From assembly GCA_963920635.1 (NCBI GenBank), contig OY987299.1, positions 69,608,692-69,672,691 of the forward strand: a DNA stretch of 64,000 nucleotides, in the 5' to 3' direction. Under the pieces are notes generated by a model. That model worked only from the letters and a program-made list of their open reading frames with translations. It had not been told where the DNA came from and did not search any database. Source of the stretch: Pseudeuparius sepicola. Lineage: Eukaryota > Arthropoda > Insecta > Coleoptera > Anthribidae. This document shows positions 1 through 13,079 of this stretch, piece after piece. The first letter of the stretch is position 1; each line of letters begins with the position of its first letter. Position numbers and translations under genes: made by a program.

Positions 1-1130
1 ATTATTCCTAATATCACCGACCTATTATAAGAATATAGCTTCTCGCCAATGACGCTAATATAGGTAAGTCTGTGCTGCCTGTGCCGCTAATACGAGTATA
101 TAAAACAAAAATGCAGTGGGAACCCGCCAGAGGATTCGCCAGTTCAAAGCACATTGCTATAAAATTTGTCCAAATTGGCGTTCGAAGGAGACTATTCGCT
201 TCGCATTTGTTTTTTTGGGTCAAGGTCAAAGCACACCGCACCCGTCATTATAGCGAATGAATGCAACGTGTGTCTGGTAGGTTCTTGTCCAAGAAACATT
301 TACCTACCGTGAATTAGATGGCGCGCAAGGCAACATCGATCTCCAGGCAGTGGTAGATACGTTCAAGCAGTTTTAAAAACATTTTTAATTTGTGGTGAAT
401 GCTCTGGGTTAAATTCCCCGGCACGTCAAAAAGCAAGGTGTTACAGATCCGGCCATTTGCTCGATTCCTCTTATTATTCCTTTACTCAATGATCGAAGTG
501 ACAATACGTCTTTTTTACGAAAATTTAAACTATTTGAAACTTATTAGTTCATCTGCAATTACGTCAAAGTAATGAAAAAGTGACTATACACAAACTTACT
601 AAAATCACAACAGTATTTTTTTCTGTGTAGCTAATATGAAATAATAAAGTCGGGGGCCGGCCGCCAGCGGGTCACGTCACACGTGTCTCGCCGATGCGGA
701 TCAAGAAGAGCGAATATATATCGGCGGTGTCTTGTTTGCTTTATTGCAAAAATTATATTTTTTGGGGTTATTCAGGGCGTTCACTTTTCGTTGGCAACAC
801 ACTGAATAGCTTTTTGACGTCCAGGCAATTTTACTATTATTTCACAGGTGTTAAATAATTTTCATATCAGCAAAGGTGCATATTATCAAGGGTTCGTGTA
901 TAAAAAACTTCTGTAATTGCTCAATTATAAAATCTAAATTAACGATTCGATTACCCAATTCTTCTTGAACTACATTAGGGCCAATTGAAAATCTATCAAT
1001 ATTTGATTGGATAATATTGTACTGCATAATAGTGTTGCTACGACTAGAAAAGCGTCTAAAGTCTACTTCTATAAAATGTTTTATATAGTATTCCATATTT
1101 ATATTTGTGTAATAATAAATAAATCTAATT
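1..1130. other. Non-coding stretch, no gene recognised
   Basis: No open reading frame here looks like a protein I recognise. Bases 455-500 resemble one end (CCTCTTATTATTC...ACTCAA) of the short hairpin element at 4012-4207, so this may be a solo end or decayed copy. The remainder shows nothing I can name. Confidence 0.4.
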
Positions 1131-1134
1131 GAGA

Positions 1135-1655
1135 ACTTTCTACCCTGTAAGAGTTCATTTTAGAGGGATTGGAAGTGAATAGGCTCTATTATATCACAAC
1201 TATTACTTGTTTATTTAAAACAGTAAGCGGTTTCCTTAATCTATAAAATTGCATCATCACGGACTACAATATAAGGTTTAAAAAAGTAAATAAATAAAGG
1301 ATAATCACTTATAGTCCAAGAGCTTGCAGGAAATTTGGATTAGATATTCGAAAAAAGATGATAATGATGTAATGTTTTTAATTGTTTCAACATTGACTTG
1401 TGGCTAAATGTATATATTTAAAATGTATAATGGCTAGGTAAGTAAAGGTTTTTTTATTTATTTATACATATACCTACTACCAGCCCTGAGGATGTAAGTA
1501 AATTTATAGAGTTACGAAACCGGTCTCCGTTTTTAAATAAAGTAATAGTTGTGAGATAATAGGAGCTATTAATTTCTAATCCCTTGCAAATAAATGTTCC
1601 ATTCAAAGCCCTATTTTTCCCAGAAGGTTTTTTTCTCAAACCCTATGCACCTGCA
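1135..1655. repeat. Decayed foldback (inverted repeat) element
   Basis: The stretch near 1160-1290 (GGATTGG...CTCTATTATATCACAAC) reappears as its reverse complement near 1480-1640, with several mismatches. The arms are about 130-150 bp with a loop of roughly 200 bp. No coding content was seen. The exact ends and any target duplication are not clear. Confidence 0.5.
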
Positions 1656-2094
1656 CTACTAGTTATACCTAAATCCTAATAATAAGTGTGCAAAATATGT
1701 GTTAGTACCCTAGTAGCCCTGTCTCAAATTCTGAGAACCCTATTACAAGAATAAAAGCACACAACACAAGCCCACAAATTAGGTACTCCTATTGGTTTCA
1801 CTGTGACTGTTACGACATCATCATCGAACATTAGGTATTCTTACCCTGACTGCAAGTTCAATTTCAGAACCTTCTGACAAATCTGAATTATCGAATTTCC
1901 TGACTGACTGGAACAATAAAATGTACTATTTTTATTTTGCCTGATTTTCAACTCCAATGACTTGCGAACAATCTTCAAACGAAGAGGTTTCTAAAACTGA
2001 CAGAATTATTATAGTTCTCTCTGGAAAGTACTTATATAAATTAGCTTTTATCATGCAGCGATTTGACACAATAATCTATATATATATATACCTA
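1656..2094. other. Non-coding stretch
   Basis: AT-rich DNA with no recognisable gene. It leads into a short TA-rich run and the ACGTTGTCACTTC motif cluster that follows. Confidence 0.35.
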
Positions 2095-2190
2095 TGCAAG
2101 ATACGTTGTCACTTCAAAAATAGGTATATACGGTACGTTGTCACTATATAAAGTCACTTCCGAAATCGGAAGTGACAACGTTTCGCCATT
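2095..2190. repeat. Cluster of ACGTTGTCACTTC motifs, possible transposon end
   Basis: The motif ACGTTGTCACT occurs at about 2102 and 2134, and its reverse complement follows near 2168 (AAGTGACAACGT), with GGTATATAC spacers. Inverted relatives lie at 8325-8400 and 10915-10975. A terminal or subterminal repeat of a DNA transposon is the simplest reading. The pairing of ends is not resolved. Confidence 0.4.
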
Positions 2191-2534
2191 GAGTCGGGGT
2201 CTAGGGTGCCCCCTGCACCCCCTGGCGAAGTTTCAGCCGGAGGTGACAGGAAGCCCCCCGTACCTGCAGACAAGGGTCCTACTTTTGGTATAAGCCGCTG
2301 GCGCTGGCGTCGCGTTTTCTAACTCAGGTACGTGAAGCACGATGTCACTTCTCACGTATATCGGCATGTGAACGATATGTGCACGGCACGCGGTAACTTC
2401 CAACCGTCCAGTTTGCTCCTAGAAGAGCGGCAACAGCGTATTTCGTTGGTCATCCGCCGCATATTTTCCCCAGTTGGATTATTCGGAAGCGGGCGGAGGT
2501 GGTAACTGAAATATGTTATGTTTTTCTGCCTAAA

Positions 2535-3525
2535 TTCTTAGCGCTCAGATAATAATAATAAATTCAATTTCTTGGAAAGAAAAAAGTATTTCGAAGAAAT
2601 CCTCATACACGTCAATTTTTCTTGAAAAAAAAAATGCATCTTATGATGTTGTACTTGCATTTGTGAGATCACTGTTCCGCATATGACGTCATCTGCAATT
2701 TTCTCAAATGGCAACCTACATTGTTGAGTTTGCCATGTGATAGAGCATACGAGTAGGTATTTGTGTGCATACAGTGCGGTTAAAATTTTTGACATGTTAC
2801 ATAAGGTAATTTTTGCGGAAACAAATGTTATAGGGGTTTAAAATGAATTTATTTCATTTAGTGAAATGAACATTTAATTAAATTTTATTAAATGTTCAAA
2901 CTGGTCCTTCCTGAGGCTAGCATTATCAAAGAAAGTTGACAAATTTTCATTGGACTTTACTGACAGTTGCTTGGGATTTGAATGACTCCCAATGTCTCCG
3001 GACATAAATTCGTTATATTTATTTATGGGCAACCATCTTAAAAACGTCGCATAAGAACCAGGTCCCAGACAAAACTAAGGATTCGAAATGAATGAAACAT
3101 ATTTCCCAAAATACTGTCGGTAAAATCCAACGAGGATTTATTAGCCTTGGATACTGCCAGCCTCAGGCAGGACTTCAATTTGAATGCTCGATTAACTAGA
3201 TTCGTGTCAGTTTACTAAATGAAATAAATTAATTTTAAACCCATATAATATAAATTTTTCGAAAATTTCCTTATGTAACATGCCAAAAATTTTAATGTGC
3301 TCTATGCAGACAAATATTATTCTCTATTAAATGGTACACTCCAAAAATAAGGTGGCCATTTGAAAACAATTGCCTATGACGTCAAATCTAGAACAGTGAT
3401 GATATCACAAATGCGAGTACTAAGTACGAGTACATCAAAATAGTATGCGCTTTTTACAACTAAAATCTACGTGTGCGAGGATTTCTCCAAAAAAACTTTC
3501 CTTTTCGAGATAATGAATTTATTCT
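2535..3525. repeat. Long foldback element (~1 kb)
   Basis: The left arm (about 2540-2920, including TTGACATGTTACATAAGG) is matched in reverse complement by about 3160-3520 (CCTTATGTAACATGCC). The arms are roughly 350 bp and diverged, and the central loop has no recognisable ORF. It is probably an old non-autonomous DNA element. The ends were not precisely defined. Confidence 0.55.
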
Positions 3526-3739
3526 TTATTTTAATGTATACCATAGTAGTATATGTGCAAAAATTCTGAGAAACCCGTCTGGGACATTTTAACTGCTCTC
3601 ATGACCGCCTAAAACTATCGACATGCCAAATTCTTTAAAAAATATAAAGTGTAAGTGTAGTGTAATTACTTTAGACTTGAGCAAAGTGTGGAATTTGATA
3701 GGCACTTGAAGAGTCAAGGGTATTAACGGAATTCTAAAG

Positions 3740-4985
3740 GGTGAATCAGATTTTTGTAGCAGGACTTAACAGGTGATAGATCTTCAAAAACTAACCTTAC
3801 TTTTTCGTATAAAAAAAAAAAAATATGTGAACTTTATTGAATATTTACCAAACTAGTTGAGATATTTAAGTCATATTTGGTATACGTTATAACGGCATGG
3901 GTTAGCATAAGACCTGTTAATATAGAACATCTTGCACAACCAGTGGCGGAGAAGTGGGTAATTGTTTAATTATTTTTAGAAGAAAAAAGAATAACCTTGT
4001 ATCGTTGAGTGAAGGAACAACAAGAGGTGCATCTAATGCGGAGATTTGGAACCAGATTTCTACGCCCCGGCCAATTGCTTTAGGGCGAGTTAATTAACGA
4101 GAAACCGCATCAAGTCGTCCTAAAGCACTTGACCGGGATCTATGGGCATTGAGATTGTGGATTCGCTATTATAAGTGACGGTAGAGCCTCTTATTATTCT
4201 TCACTCAACGCTTGTATTGTAATAAAAGTTATTGAATTTTTATGTAGATTTTAATTGCAGACAAAAATGTCCTCTTGGTATTTGTTCTCATGTGTTATAG
4301 TTTAATGGCAAATTTCATTTTTTGTATTATTTCGGGATATTTCTGAAAAATTGTCAAAACTTTGCCCCATAAGTAATACTAAAAATAGAAACAACGTGTT
4401 TCTTACTTTAAATAAAGTAACTTTTTCCAATAAACTAACCCATTCAAGGTTTTACTTTTCAAGATACAGAGCGTAAAATTAATTGTATCTTCTTTAAATG
4501 TTTTAGACCCTGTAACTTGAAAGGTATAGCCTTAAATAGGTAAGTTTATTGGAAAAAGTCACTTTATTTAAAGTAGCAAACACATTATTATTTCTAATTT
4601 AAGTGTTACTTATGCACCAAATTTTTTAGATAATTTTTCAGAAATACACGGAAATAATACAAAAAAATGAAATTTGCCATTAAATTATAACACATGCGAA
4701 CAAATACCAAGAGGGCATTTTTGTCTGCAATTAAAATCTTTCATTGATGAAGGTGATTCATTTTTTTTTTCTAAAAATAATTTTACCAATTACCCAATTT
4801 TTCCGCCACTGGTTATGCAAGATGTTCGATATTAACAGGTTTTATGCTAACCCATGCCGTTATAACGTATTCCAAATATGACTAAAATATCTCAACTAGT
4901 TTGGTAAATACTCAATAAAGTCCACATATTTTTTACAACTTTAACACCCTGCAACTTTTCTATGAAGCCTAAAAAATAGAGTATA
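3740..4985. repeat. Foldback element, older copy of the 15.8-17.0 kb family
   Basis: Arms at about 3745-4010 and 4730-4985 are reverse complements of each other. They match the arms of the element at 15832-17000, including CCAGTGGCGGAGAAGTGGG and the segment CTAGTTGAGATATTTAAGTC. The terminal CAGGGTGATTCAG is decayed on the left and missing on the right. A second short hairpin element (4012-4207) sits inside. Confidence 0.65.
4012..4207. repeat. Short hairpin element nested in a foldback
   Basis: Terminal inverted repeats GTTGAGTGAAGGAA / TTCTTCACTCAAC enclose about 200 bp. Inside lies a second hairpin (AATTGCTTTAGG paired with CCTAAAGCACTT). Absent from the sister foldback at 15.8 kb, so it is a later insertion. 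Remnants of its ends may lie near 480, 8905 and 9200. Confidence 0.55.
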
Positions 4986-5249
4986 CTCAATATTGTAATT
5001 TGTTCAAGATGGCCGCCACTCCAAGATGGCCGATTACCATTTTTCATTACAACCCCCTTGATATGGATATCAAATGAAAATATTTGACGAGTAGAAAACG
5101 ACAAGGTGAGTGACGTCATTCTAATTTCAATATGGCGTACTAAATTTATTTACCACCATTGTGACATGGGTATCAAATGAAAGGGTATAGATTGAGAAAG
5201 AGGTACTAACTAAAAATCACAAAATAAAATCATAAATAAAAACGTTTTT

Positions 5250-5567
5250 AAAAACAAGCTTTTATTTAAGCCACATATAAAAACGAATGGAATAAGTTTT
5301 TAATAAACTTAGGTACTTTTTACTAGTTTTATCGCTAAAATTTATTTATTATTGTATATCAAATTATTTGTTTTCAAAAAGCTTGTTGCGTAAAATGTAC
5401 GTATTTTCTTTACAATTCGCGAGACAAGCTTTTTGAAAGCAAATAATTCAACATAAAATACTAAATCACTTTCAGCGATAAAGTAAATTAATACGTTAAT
5501 TAAAAACTTATTTTATTCGTTTTGGTACCTACATGGCTTAAATAAAATTTGTTTTTAGAGAGTTTTT
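5250..5567. repeat. Short foldback element
   Basis: The left arm (about 5250-5395, with GCTTTTATTTAAGCCACATA) and the right arm (about 5415-5567) are inverted relatives, each roughly 140 bp, with a very short loop. There is no coding content. Confidence 0.55.
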
Positions 5568-7130
5568 TTATTTATTATTTAATTTTATTTAATTTGAGTT
5601 TGACACGGACTTGTTTTCAAACGCTGCTTTTATTATTTTTTTGAAGGAACAGATTCATATATTTTTTATCTACTAAATTAGTGCAAAATTAAATTTAGGT
5701 GATTTCGAATAACTTTGAACAGATCACCCTATCATGCTCGTCGATGTGATTTTCCTGCTTAATTCAAGGTGCGTTGTTGCTGCTTCTTATTTTTTATTTA
5801 TTTATTTCTTATTATAATTTATTATTGTTGGAATGTAGGTACTATATTTTTGCGGGATATTTGGTAGGTTATACCTGTACCATTAAATTCGGTCCACCGG
5901 AACTGGTACGTGTTATTTTCGATATTGGCTACTTCGTGAGGCAAAATACATACATCCCAGATCGTCTTAACGACAGGTATGAAAGACAAAAAAAAAATCG
6001 AATTAAAATTTGAGTTAGGGTTCAGCCCTACTCGATGAGGAAGTAATTTGTGCAAACTTTTTATTTTTGTAAATTAAGTAGACTTAACGGGATGAGTAAA
6101 AAACTTATTTCTTGTGTAGGTAAATTAATAGATTCGAAGAATTTTAAATTTCTGTGTTTTTCAATTTGTGCTACTAAAAACTTGCTTTTCCGTAAGACAT
6201 AGGTATCGTAAAAGAAAAAGTTGTTGAGATGGTATATCCACAAATTCGACTCCCTTTGATTTGTTTGTAAAATAATTTTGTCGACTTTCTGGAAACTTTC
6301 AGAACAACTTTTTCATGTAACAATTTCCGATATCTTTGACAGATAAGCTAGTTTACCTACATTTAAACAGCAAAAGAATTTAAAAATATAGTAGACCGAT
6401 TGTTTCCAAATTTGGAATGTGGATATAAATTGTCATTCTAAATAACATTTTCTTTCTATAAAAATAAACACTATGTTAGTAATATAAATGGTGAGTAGGT
6501 TTAATACTAGAGTTTCTGCGATATCTTGCTTTAGCATAACCCCACGAAAATATCAAAACATTATTGGGATACATATTTTGAACATGTTGGTATAAATAAT
6601 TATGCTTGGGGTGAAATATCTTTGTATATAGTATATAGCAAAAGTATTTAAAAAAATCTTTAGTTTTATCACTCCCTGTATGGAACCCTATTACACATGT
6701 GTCTGAATACTGTATCGAAATAATATTTCAAATTGAATATGCTCAGAAAAATGAGCTGAACCAATTTAATAAAAATTAAGGTTCCATTTGAAAGACCAAA
6801 CTTGTGAAAAACTTTTATGGGCCTTTCATGTAAAATTTTTCTATATAAGGTTTCCTGCAAAGTTAAACAACAAATTTGACTTTGATCTTTTATTTTAAAA
6901 ACGGTTTAATCTGGAATCTTGAATTTGAGACACGTTACCAGCCAGTAGGAAGACACTTTACGGTAGAATTACTTTTTGCACCGTACCTATCCTAAGGGTA
7001 GAATCCCGAAACACCTATTCGTCTTTTTGACAGAAGTATTTTGCAAGCTGATTTATATAAAAATAAAAATAAGTATTGTACTACCACAATTAGTTTAGAA
7101 ACTTTTGTTACTGTTTTCATTAACTTTTTT
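5568..7130. other. Non-coding stretch
   Basis: AT-rich, with small open frames (for example 5774-6013 plus) that have low-complexity leucine/isoleucine/tyrosine content and no family I recognise. I see no gene, RNA or defined repeat. Confidence 0.35.
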
Positions 7131-7144
7131 AAAAAGCACTATAT

Positions 7145-7885
7145 ATTGACAGAAAACTTCACAATGGCCAATTTTTAAAAATCCAACATGTCGGCGATAT
7201 TTAAATTTTGCCCTTTGTTTGGGCCAATTCTTTCTGAAACAAAAATGTCGGAATAATGCAACCGCTGCAAAGAAAAACAATAAAATGGACCTTAACCTAC
7301 ATTTCAAAACTCGTGAAAAAAAATCAGTCTACCGGAGGAGGACCTATACGCAATAATAGAAGGCGTCATTTTTATTATTTTCCCTTACTTTTGTACCCGC
7401 CCGATATGCAACAAATAAAAAAATAACAAAAGGATAAAGGCATCTTAGGTTGCAGATGAAGACCCGTTTTAATCATTTATTCGTTATTCCCAACATTTTG
7501 ATATAAAAAAGAAGGGACAATTTTCACGTATGATCGTCATCTTGGAATTCAGACAATCAGCCATTTTCATCTTTTTTGTCAATAATCCGTCCTTTCTTCG
7601 AGCAACCGTGCAAAAAAATTATGGGTAAAAGAACTAAGGCAGTGTCAGTACTACAGCGTAACAATGACAGAAATGACTCTTTCCAATTATTACGCACAGC
7701 TCCGCCCCCGATGAACCGATTTTAATCGCAGTGGTCTCAGAATGTAGGCAAAGGTCCATTTTATTTATTTTTTTTATGGGTTGCATCATTCCGACATTTC
7801 CTCTTTAAAAAGAATTAGCCCAAGTAAAGTGCTGAATTTAATCATCGCCGCCATGTTGTATTATAAAAAGTCGGCTATTTCGAAG
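7145..7885. repeat. Foldback element
   Basis: Bases 7145-7315 (ATGGCCAATTTTTAAAAATCC, TCGGAATAATGCAACC, AATGGACCTT) are matched in reverse complement at 7745-7885. The arms are about 150-170 bp with a loop of about 430 bp. No protein was recognised. Confidence 0.55.
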
Positions 7886-8204
7886 CTCTTGTTAATAGTC
7901 CGTTCTTTTCTGCATGAAAAGATTACTTGCTTTTTTTAAATCGGTTGATAAACAAAAAATTAGGAACATTTGTAATTAATTGTGTGTGTGTTTTTTATAA
8001 TTTGACTGACATGACGAGGAAATTTGCTAAGCCCTGATGTCTACCACTTTTTTCTGATCCCAAAAATAAAGAAGTTAGAGGGAAAAAAATCATCTTGTAC
8101 TCTGTCTGTATAGTGATTTAGTAAAAATCCATACAAACAAAAACCTAATAAAATTTTTAATAAACTTAAAAAAACGCTCGGACATATCAAGAAATTAATA
8201 TGAA

Positions 8205-8700
8205 ATATCATTTTTGTTCGGATGTGTCAAATATTAACGTTTCCCGGACGGAACCTATGATCGGAAAGAAAGTATTTTACATAGAGTGGTTGTGATTGAT
8301 CCGTTAGTGTCCGCAAAAGTCCGACTTCGGTAGTGACAACATTATATTATATGAAGTGACAACGTGCAGTATATACCTATTTATGAAGTGACAGCGTATC
8401 GTTCAGGTAATATATATATACTAGTATAGTGAGTTAATATTGCATTATCATCTAGTTCTGAGCTATGTTTAAAGTTTCAAATCTCTAGCTCATCGGGAAG
8501 TTATTTTAAAATCGATTGCAAAATTTGTAGACAAACACACGGACAAACAAGAAAGCGATTTAACAAAAACGTGGTAACATTTTTATTTGAATGTGTCAAA
8601 TATCGACGTTTCCCGCACGGAATCTGTAATCGGAAAGAATATATAGAGTAATGTATTTCGTCCATGAGCACCCACTAAAGTCCGACTTCGGAAGTGACAC
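8205..8700. repeat. Direct repeat pair of ~120 bp
   Basis: About 8210-8335 and 8575-8695 are diverged direct copies, sharing GTGTCAAATATTAACGTTTC and AAGTCCGACTTCGG. Between them are GTGACAACGT motifs (8330-8400) inverted relative to the 2.1-kb cluster. They are probably the remains of transposon ends. Confidence 0.45.
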
Positions 8701-9334
8701 TGCTATTTACAATGTGTTACACTTTGAGTGATAAAATTCCGTATTTCTAGAAATATTCGCCGATGTTCAAAAATGTTTTCTGCCTACTCGAATGCCTCTA
8801 CATTTTGGGCTATAATTTTTTAAAGTAGCCCTATTCCATGGCCTTATGTTATTAAAAGAAGGCACCCAAAACTCACAGAACCAGATTAGAATGAAATCGT
8901 TGAGTGGTTATTCCTTCACTCAACGATGAAATCCAAAATCCAGTGGCATCGAATTGGTCATAGATCAAAACCTTTGGTGCAAAACTTCAACTTTCTAAAT
9001 TATCCAAATGTGGCCAGTTTGAAAAACATGGGTTTTCCGGGATACCCTGTATAAACCAGCGGGCATATTTTGGTGACCTTTTTGGAGAATCGATTAAGTT
9101 TTTGCCAAATAGGCGCTAGGCACCTGGGTAACTGTCGAATATGTAGACGATACCATTTTTGTTTACATGGCATTCATGGCACTCCTGACTTGAACCGTTG
9201 ATTCCTCACTCAATGCTTGAACTTATCGAATAAAGCAGAATTAATTAAAGATGGAGGATGATGCCTACAATTGTAAGGAAATGTAAGGGAGACTAATAGA
9301 ATTCAGTGAAATCCAAAATTTTTAGTTTAATATA

Positions 9335-10633
9335 CAGGGTGAGTTTTTTTCGATGCCCACTATGGGGATCTCGGAAACTAGCAGAGCTAGAACAGAGGTT
9401 AAATGGGGAAAGAATTGCAGTTTTGAATGCTCAATCTAATGCCCCTTTTGGATTTTTAAAAAAGTTCACTAGGTATTTTGAAAAGGGTAATTTTTTGAAA
9501 TTTCATCAGCTCAGTTCCGTTCTAATTATACAGAAAAACTGTACAGCCAAAAATTGTAGATAATTTTGGGCTCAATAAGATAATCTAATCAAATTTTTTA
9601 TGGAGTTTGTGATTTTTAAGATATGACATAAACTTGTGTTTTTTAAATGTAAATCATAGTTGGCTGTGGCCTTATCAAATCGGCTATTCTTTGAGCTTTC
9701 CAAAAATATAATACTCGGCATAGTTATTATAAAAAATAAAATAGCTATGGCTAATATTCTGATTTTTTTTTTAATTTTCACATAGTCAGCCTTGGAATAT
9801 TTTCATAATTACGTTCTATTGAAACTTTCAAATATTTTATTTTTAGCTGGTAACAAAATGTAACAAAATGAAACAAAAATTATCATGATGAAGCTCCACC
9901 ACATAATTATTTGCCCTTAAGAAATTACCTAGATCAGCTCTATCCAAATAGTTGGATAGGGAGAAATAGATCTATTTCCTGGCAGCCCCGATCCCCCGAT
10001 TTGTCTGTTTTTGGATTTCTTTTTGTGGGGAACAACAAAATAAAGTATGAGACAATTGTTGAATTAAGAGCAGCTATTTTAGAAGCAATTGCCAGTATTG
10101 ACAGGCGACAAATTCAGTTTTAAAAAGATGCAATATTTGCATAAATAATAATGGTAGTTTGTGAGTTTTTAATTTTTGTTTTATTTTGTTACATTTTGTT
10201 ACCATCTAAAAACAAAAGATTAGAAAGTTTAAAGTATGTCTAATTATAAAATATAAAGCTCAAGAAATGGCCGAGTTTATAAGGCCACAGCCAACTATGA
10301 TTTCCATTAAAAAACACAAGTTTATGTCATATCTCAAAAATAACAAACAACATAAAAAATCGGATAAGATTATCATATTAAGCGCAAAATTATATACAAT
10401 TTTTGTATCTACAGTTTTTCTGTATTATCAGAAATAACGGAGCTACAGAGATCTGATGAAATAACAAAAAATCACTCTTTTCGAAATATCTAGTGAGCCA
10501 TGAACTTTTTTAAAAATCCAAAAGGGGCATTACATTGAGCATTCAAAACTGCAAGTCTTTCCCCATTTAACCTTTGTTCTAGCTCTGCTAGTTTTCGAGA
10601 TCCCCATAGTAGGCCTCGAAAAAACTCACCCTG
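9335..10633. mobile_element. Foldback transposon with TA target duplication
   Basis: The element begins CAGGGTGAGTTTTTT and ends with the complement, and is flanked by TA on both sides (9333-9334, 10634-10635). Arms of about 430 bp carry ATGGGGATCTCGGAAACTAG. The loop holds a C-terminal fragment of a mariner-type transposase (9905-10123). TA duplication and the captured fragment point to IS630/Tc1/mariner mobilisation. Confidence 0.8.
9905..10123 (+). pseudogene. Transposase C-terminal fragment (Tc1/mariner type)
   Basis: The roughly 70-residue reading frame contains NSWIGR, SWQPRSPDL and a following aromatic/Gly stretch. This is the pattern around the last catalytic acid of the transposase at 59356-60624 (NRWIGR, WPPRSPDLNPMD). 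The final acid position is lost (PDLSVFGF). There is no start domain or DNA-binding domain. It lies in the loop of the 9335-10633 foldback, so it is probably a relic of the parent autonomous transposon. Confidence 0.65.
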
Positions 10634-10914
10634 TATATTTTTTAAAATAACACCCTAGATAAAATAGGCTAGGTATAAATAGGTACTATTTAAAATAATA
10701 CCTAAGACAAAGTTTCTCAATCTCAATTGGTAAACGCCCTGTATAACTTAGGACATTGAAACTATATCCAATTCGATGCCACTATCCATTTCATTCTTAA
10801 AAAAAATGCCTAATACGGTTTTGTGATTTTTGTGTGTCTTATTTTTATCACAGTAGGCCATGGAATTCTACTATTTTAAAAAATTATGACTCAAAACGAA
10901 AAGTTGAAACGGAC

Positions 10915-10975
10915 TATATTATGAAGTGACAACGTAGAGTATATATATATTTTTGAAGTGACAACGTATCATATA
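10915..10975. repeat. GAAGTGACAACGT motif pair
   Basis: Two copies of GAAGTGACAACGTA separated by a TATATA spacer. This is the reverse complement of the arrangement at 2095-2155 and may be the opposite end of the same kind of element. Confidence 0.4.
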
Positions 10976-11840
10976 CCCGGATTGTTCGGACGACTTTTGT
11001 AAATAACAAAAAAATGAGATGAAATTTGATCTTTTGGGGTAGAGCCCTGCTTGCGGTGTGACATAATTTAAGTTTTGAAAAATCACGTATGCCTTGGAAA
11101 TTTTTAAAAACCAAATTTTCACACCAATAAATTGACCTTTTTGTAGATTTTACGAAAAAATGCTAATAAGGAAACTTGTTCAGAATGAATCACTGAGAGA
11201 AACATTGGTTGTGTGGCTTTAAAATGTCCAATATTGATTAGAAATTAAGTTTGAGCGAAAAAAAGTGTCAGTGCATGCTTTTCCGTGTGTTCACACGAAA
11301 ACCTAAGAGCGGTTTGAGATATCGACCTTAAATTTGATACAACTTAATCCAGACCACGAAGGAAGTGTTCAGATGGTTTTTGGGCAAAACCAGTCTACCT
11401 GTTGACGAAGATTCAAATTTAAGGGATGAGTTTAGCTTTCGCACTTTTTGCTTGTTATTTTCTTTGTATGCGAAATACGAAATAAGATTGATAACAGACA
11501 GGGTGGTCCAAGAGTGTCACACAATATCAGAACTCAATTTAAAAAAATGAAAAACCTACTGGCGTTGGGGCAGACCAAGCGCTTTGGCAACATTGCCGGA
11601 AGTGGGAACGGCGGGCCCGTGACAAGACATCTACCGAGATATACGGAAGTGACTACGTGCTTGACGTAGCTGCTTATATATGGTATATAAAATTTTCTGA
11701 AATTGTTTCCCCTCTTTTGAGATCTTCAATCTGCAAGTCCCCCTCAACCATTTCCTATAATTCATATTGTTCTAAACCGATTGGTTCACCCGGAAGTCGG
11801 GTCGCCTCTTCCACATCCCGGAGTTGACAAGGATTCTTGT

Positions 11841-11905
<65 letters not shown>

Positions 11906-12430
11906 CATACATAATGTCGCGGTAGAAAATATTTTCTTCGCCTTCGGGTACTCGAAAATATTTGCTAACATTGAAAACAAACGAAACAAATAAGGGAGAC
12001 TAATAAAATGAAACATCTGATATCGATTGAAAGTTCCCCTGCCGTGGTTCCCGAGCCCGGTGAGGTAGACCGAAGTAGGGGAACCACAAGTTCCAGCGAA
12101 CGCCCGCCCGCTCGCCCATCTCCGTACGTCTAATTCCTGCTCGGATGGCCAATTCACTGAACATTTTATTGCCGGGCAATGGGTTCGTAGTTTTCAAATC
12201 ATAGCCAAACGAACAAACGTATTGACTTGAAAGTAGTCTTAAAATAATGTTATCGAATGCCTCAATCGTCGTTGTCTTTCGAATTATTTTTGAGCGGCGG
12301 AAATACTCGAATACTCCTTAACCGAATATAGTCGAATTTCGGGTATGTTTGGCATTTTTTTTTCACAGTGTCGCTTTAGTCCTGCACAGTTCGTGACACA
12401 CAACGATGATTCTTCATAGCTTTATCTAAG
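10976..12430. other. Non-coding stretch with a TA microsatellite
   Basis: A (TA)n run of about 66 bp lies at roughly 11838-11902. The overlapping open frames of 70-123 residues in this area are artefacts of the repeat (poly Ile-Tyr). No gene was recognised. Confidence 0.6.
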
Positions 12431-13070
12431 CCACTAAAAAAAATCAAGTGAAAATATTAAGAAATGCAAGTAGGAGGTGTAAACTACGAAACCCTTGAAA
12501 AGGGGGGTATCGTAGCGCCTTAACTTTTTATTTTTTGAGTTAGAAAAAAATTGTAAATAGAAAAGTTGTAGGGAATTTTCTTGTGATTTCAGAGGTATAT
12601 TCAGAAAAACAATTGACTGTTGCATTTCGGAGATACAGATCAAATGTATGTTTTTTAAATGCAACACTTCTACAGAAGTTTTGCAATTTAAATGAAACTT
12701 GGTGCAGTCCTTTAGTCGCTGAAGTGCAAAAATTACATGTAAAAACAATTTATTCCCATCGTCCAGTGGCGGAGGGGCGGGGTAGCTCAATGGGTTTTAT
12801 ACTCATAACTTTTTGACATTATCTTTTTGGTCTTGCAGGTTCATCATTTTAGTGCATCTTTTCATTTTGCAACAAAAGGGTACTCTTGTTCCATAACGAT
12901 AAAATCAACCGTTTGCGTTGAAATCGGCAAAACGTGCCCCAAAACACCTGTTAACTCCATAATTCGAAAAATAAAATTATCGCCTACCTAATTTAAATTG
13001 TAAGTTCAAAGTTAAGAAAAAAATGCCTAATAGGCATTGAGTAAAACATCACTGCTTTTCTTGAAATAGG
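12431..13070. other. Unassigned stretch, possible single arm of a decayed foldback
   Basis: Contains CCAGTGGCGGAGGGGCGGG near 12760, recalling the CCAGTGGCGGAGAAGTGGG of the 3.7- and 15.8-kb foldbacks. I do not find a clear inverted partner. No gene was recognised. Confidence 0.3.
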
Positions 13071-13079
13071 GTGTCAAAA

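Noticed and set aside
2200..2300. GC-rich patch as a possible gene or RNA
   Set aside because: Short, with no ORF and no stable conserved fold that I could recognise.
11786..12157. 123-aa minus ORF and 70-aa plus ORF with (IY)n runs
   Set aside because: They are created by the TA microsatellite, with no domain on either side.
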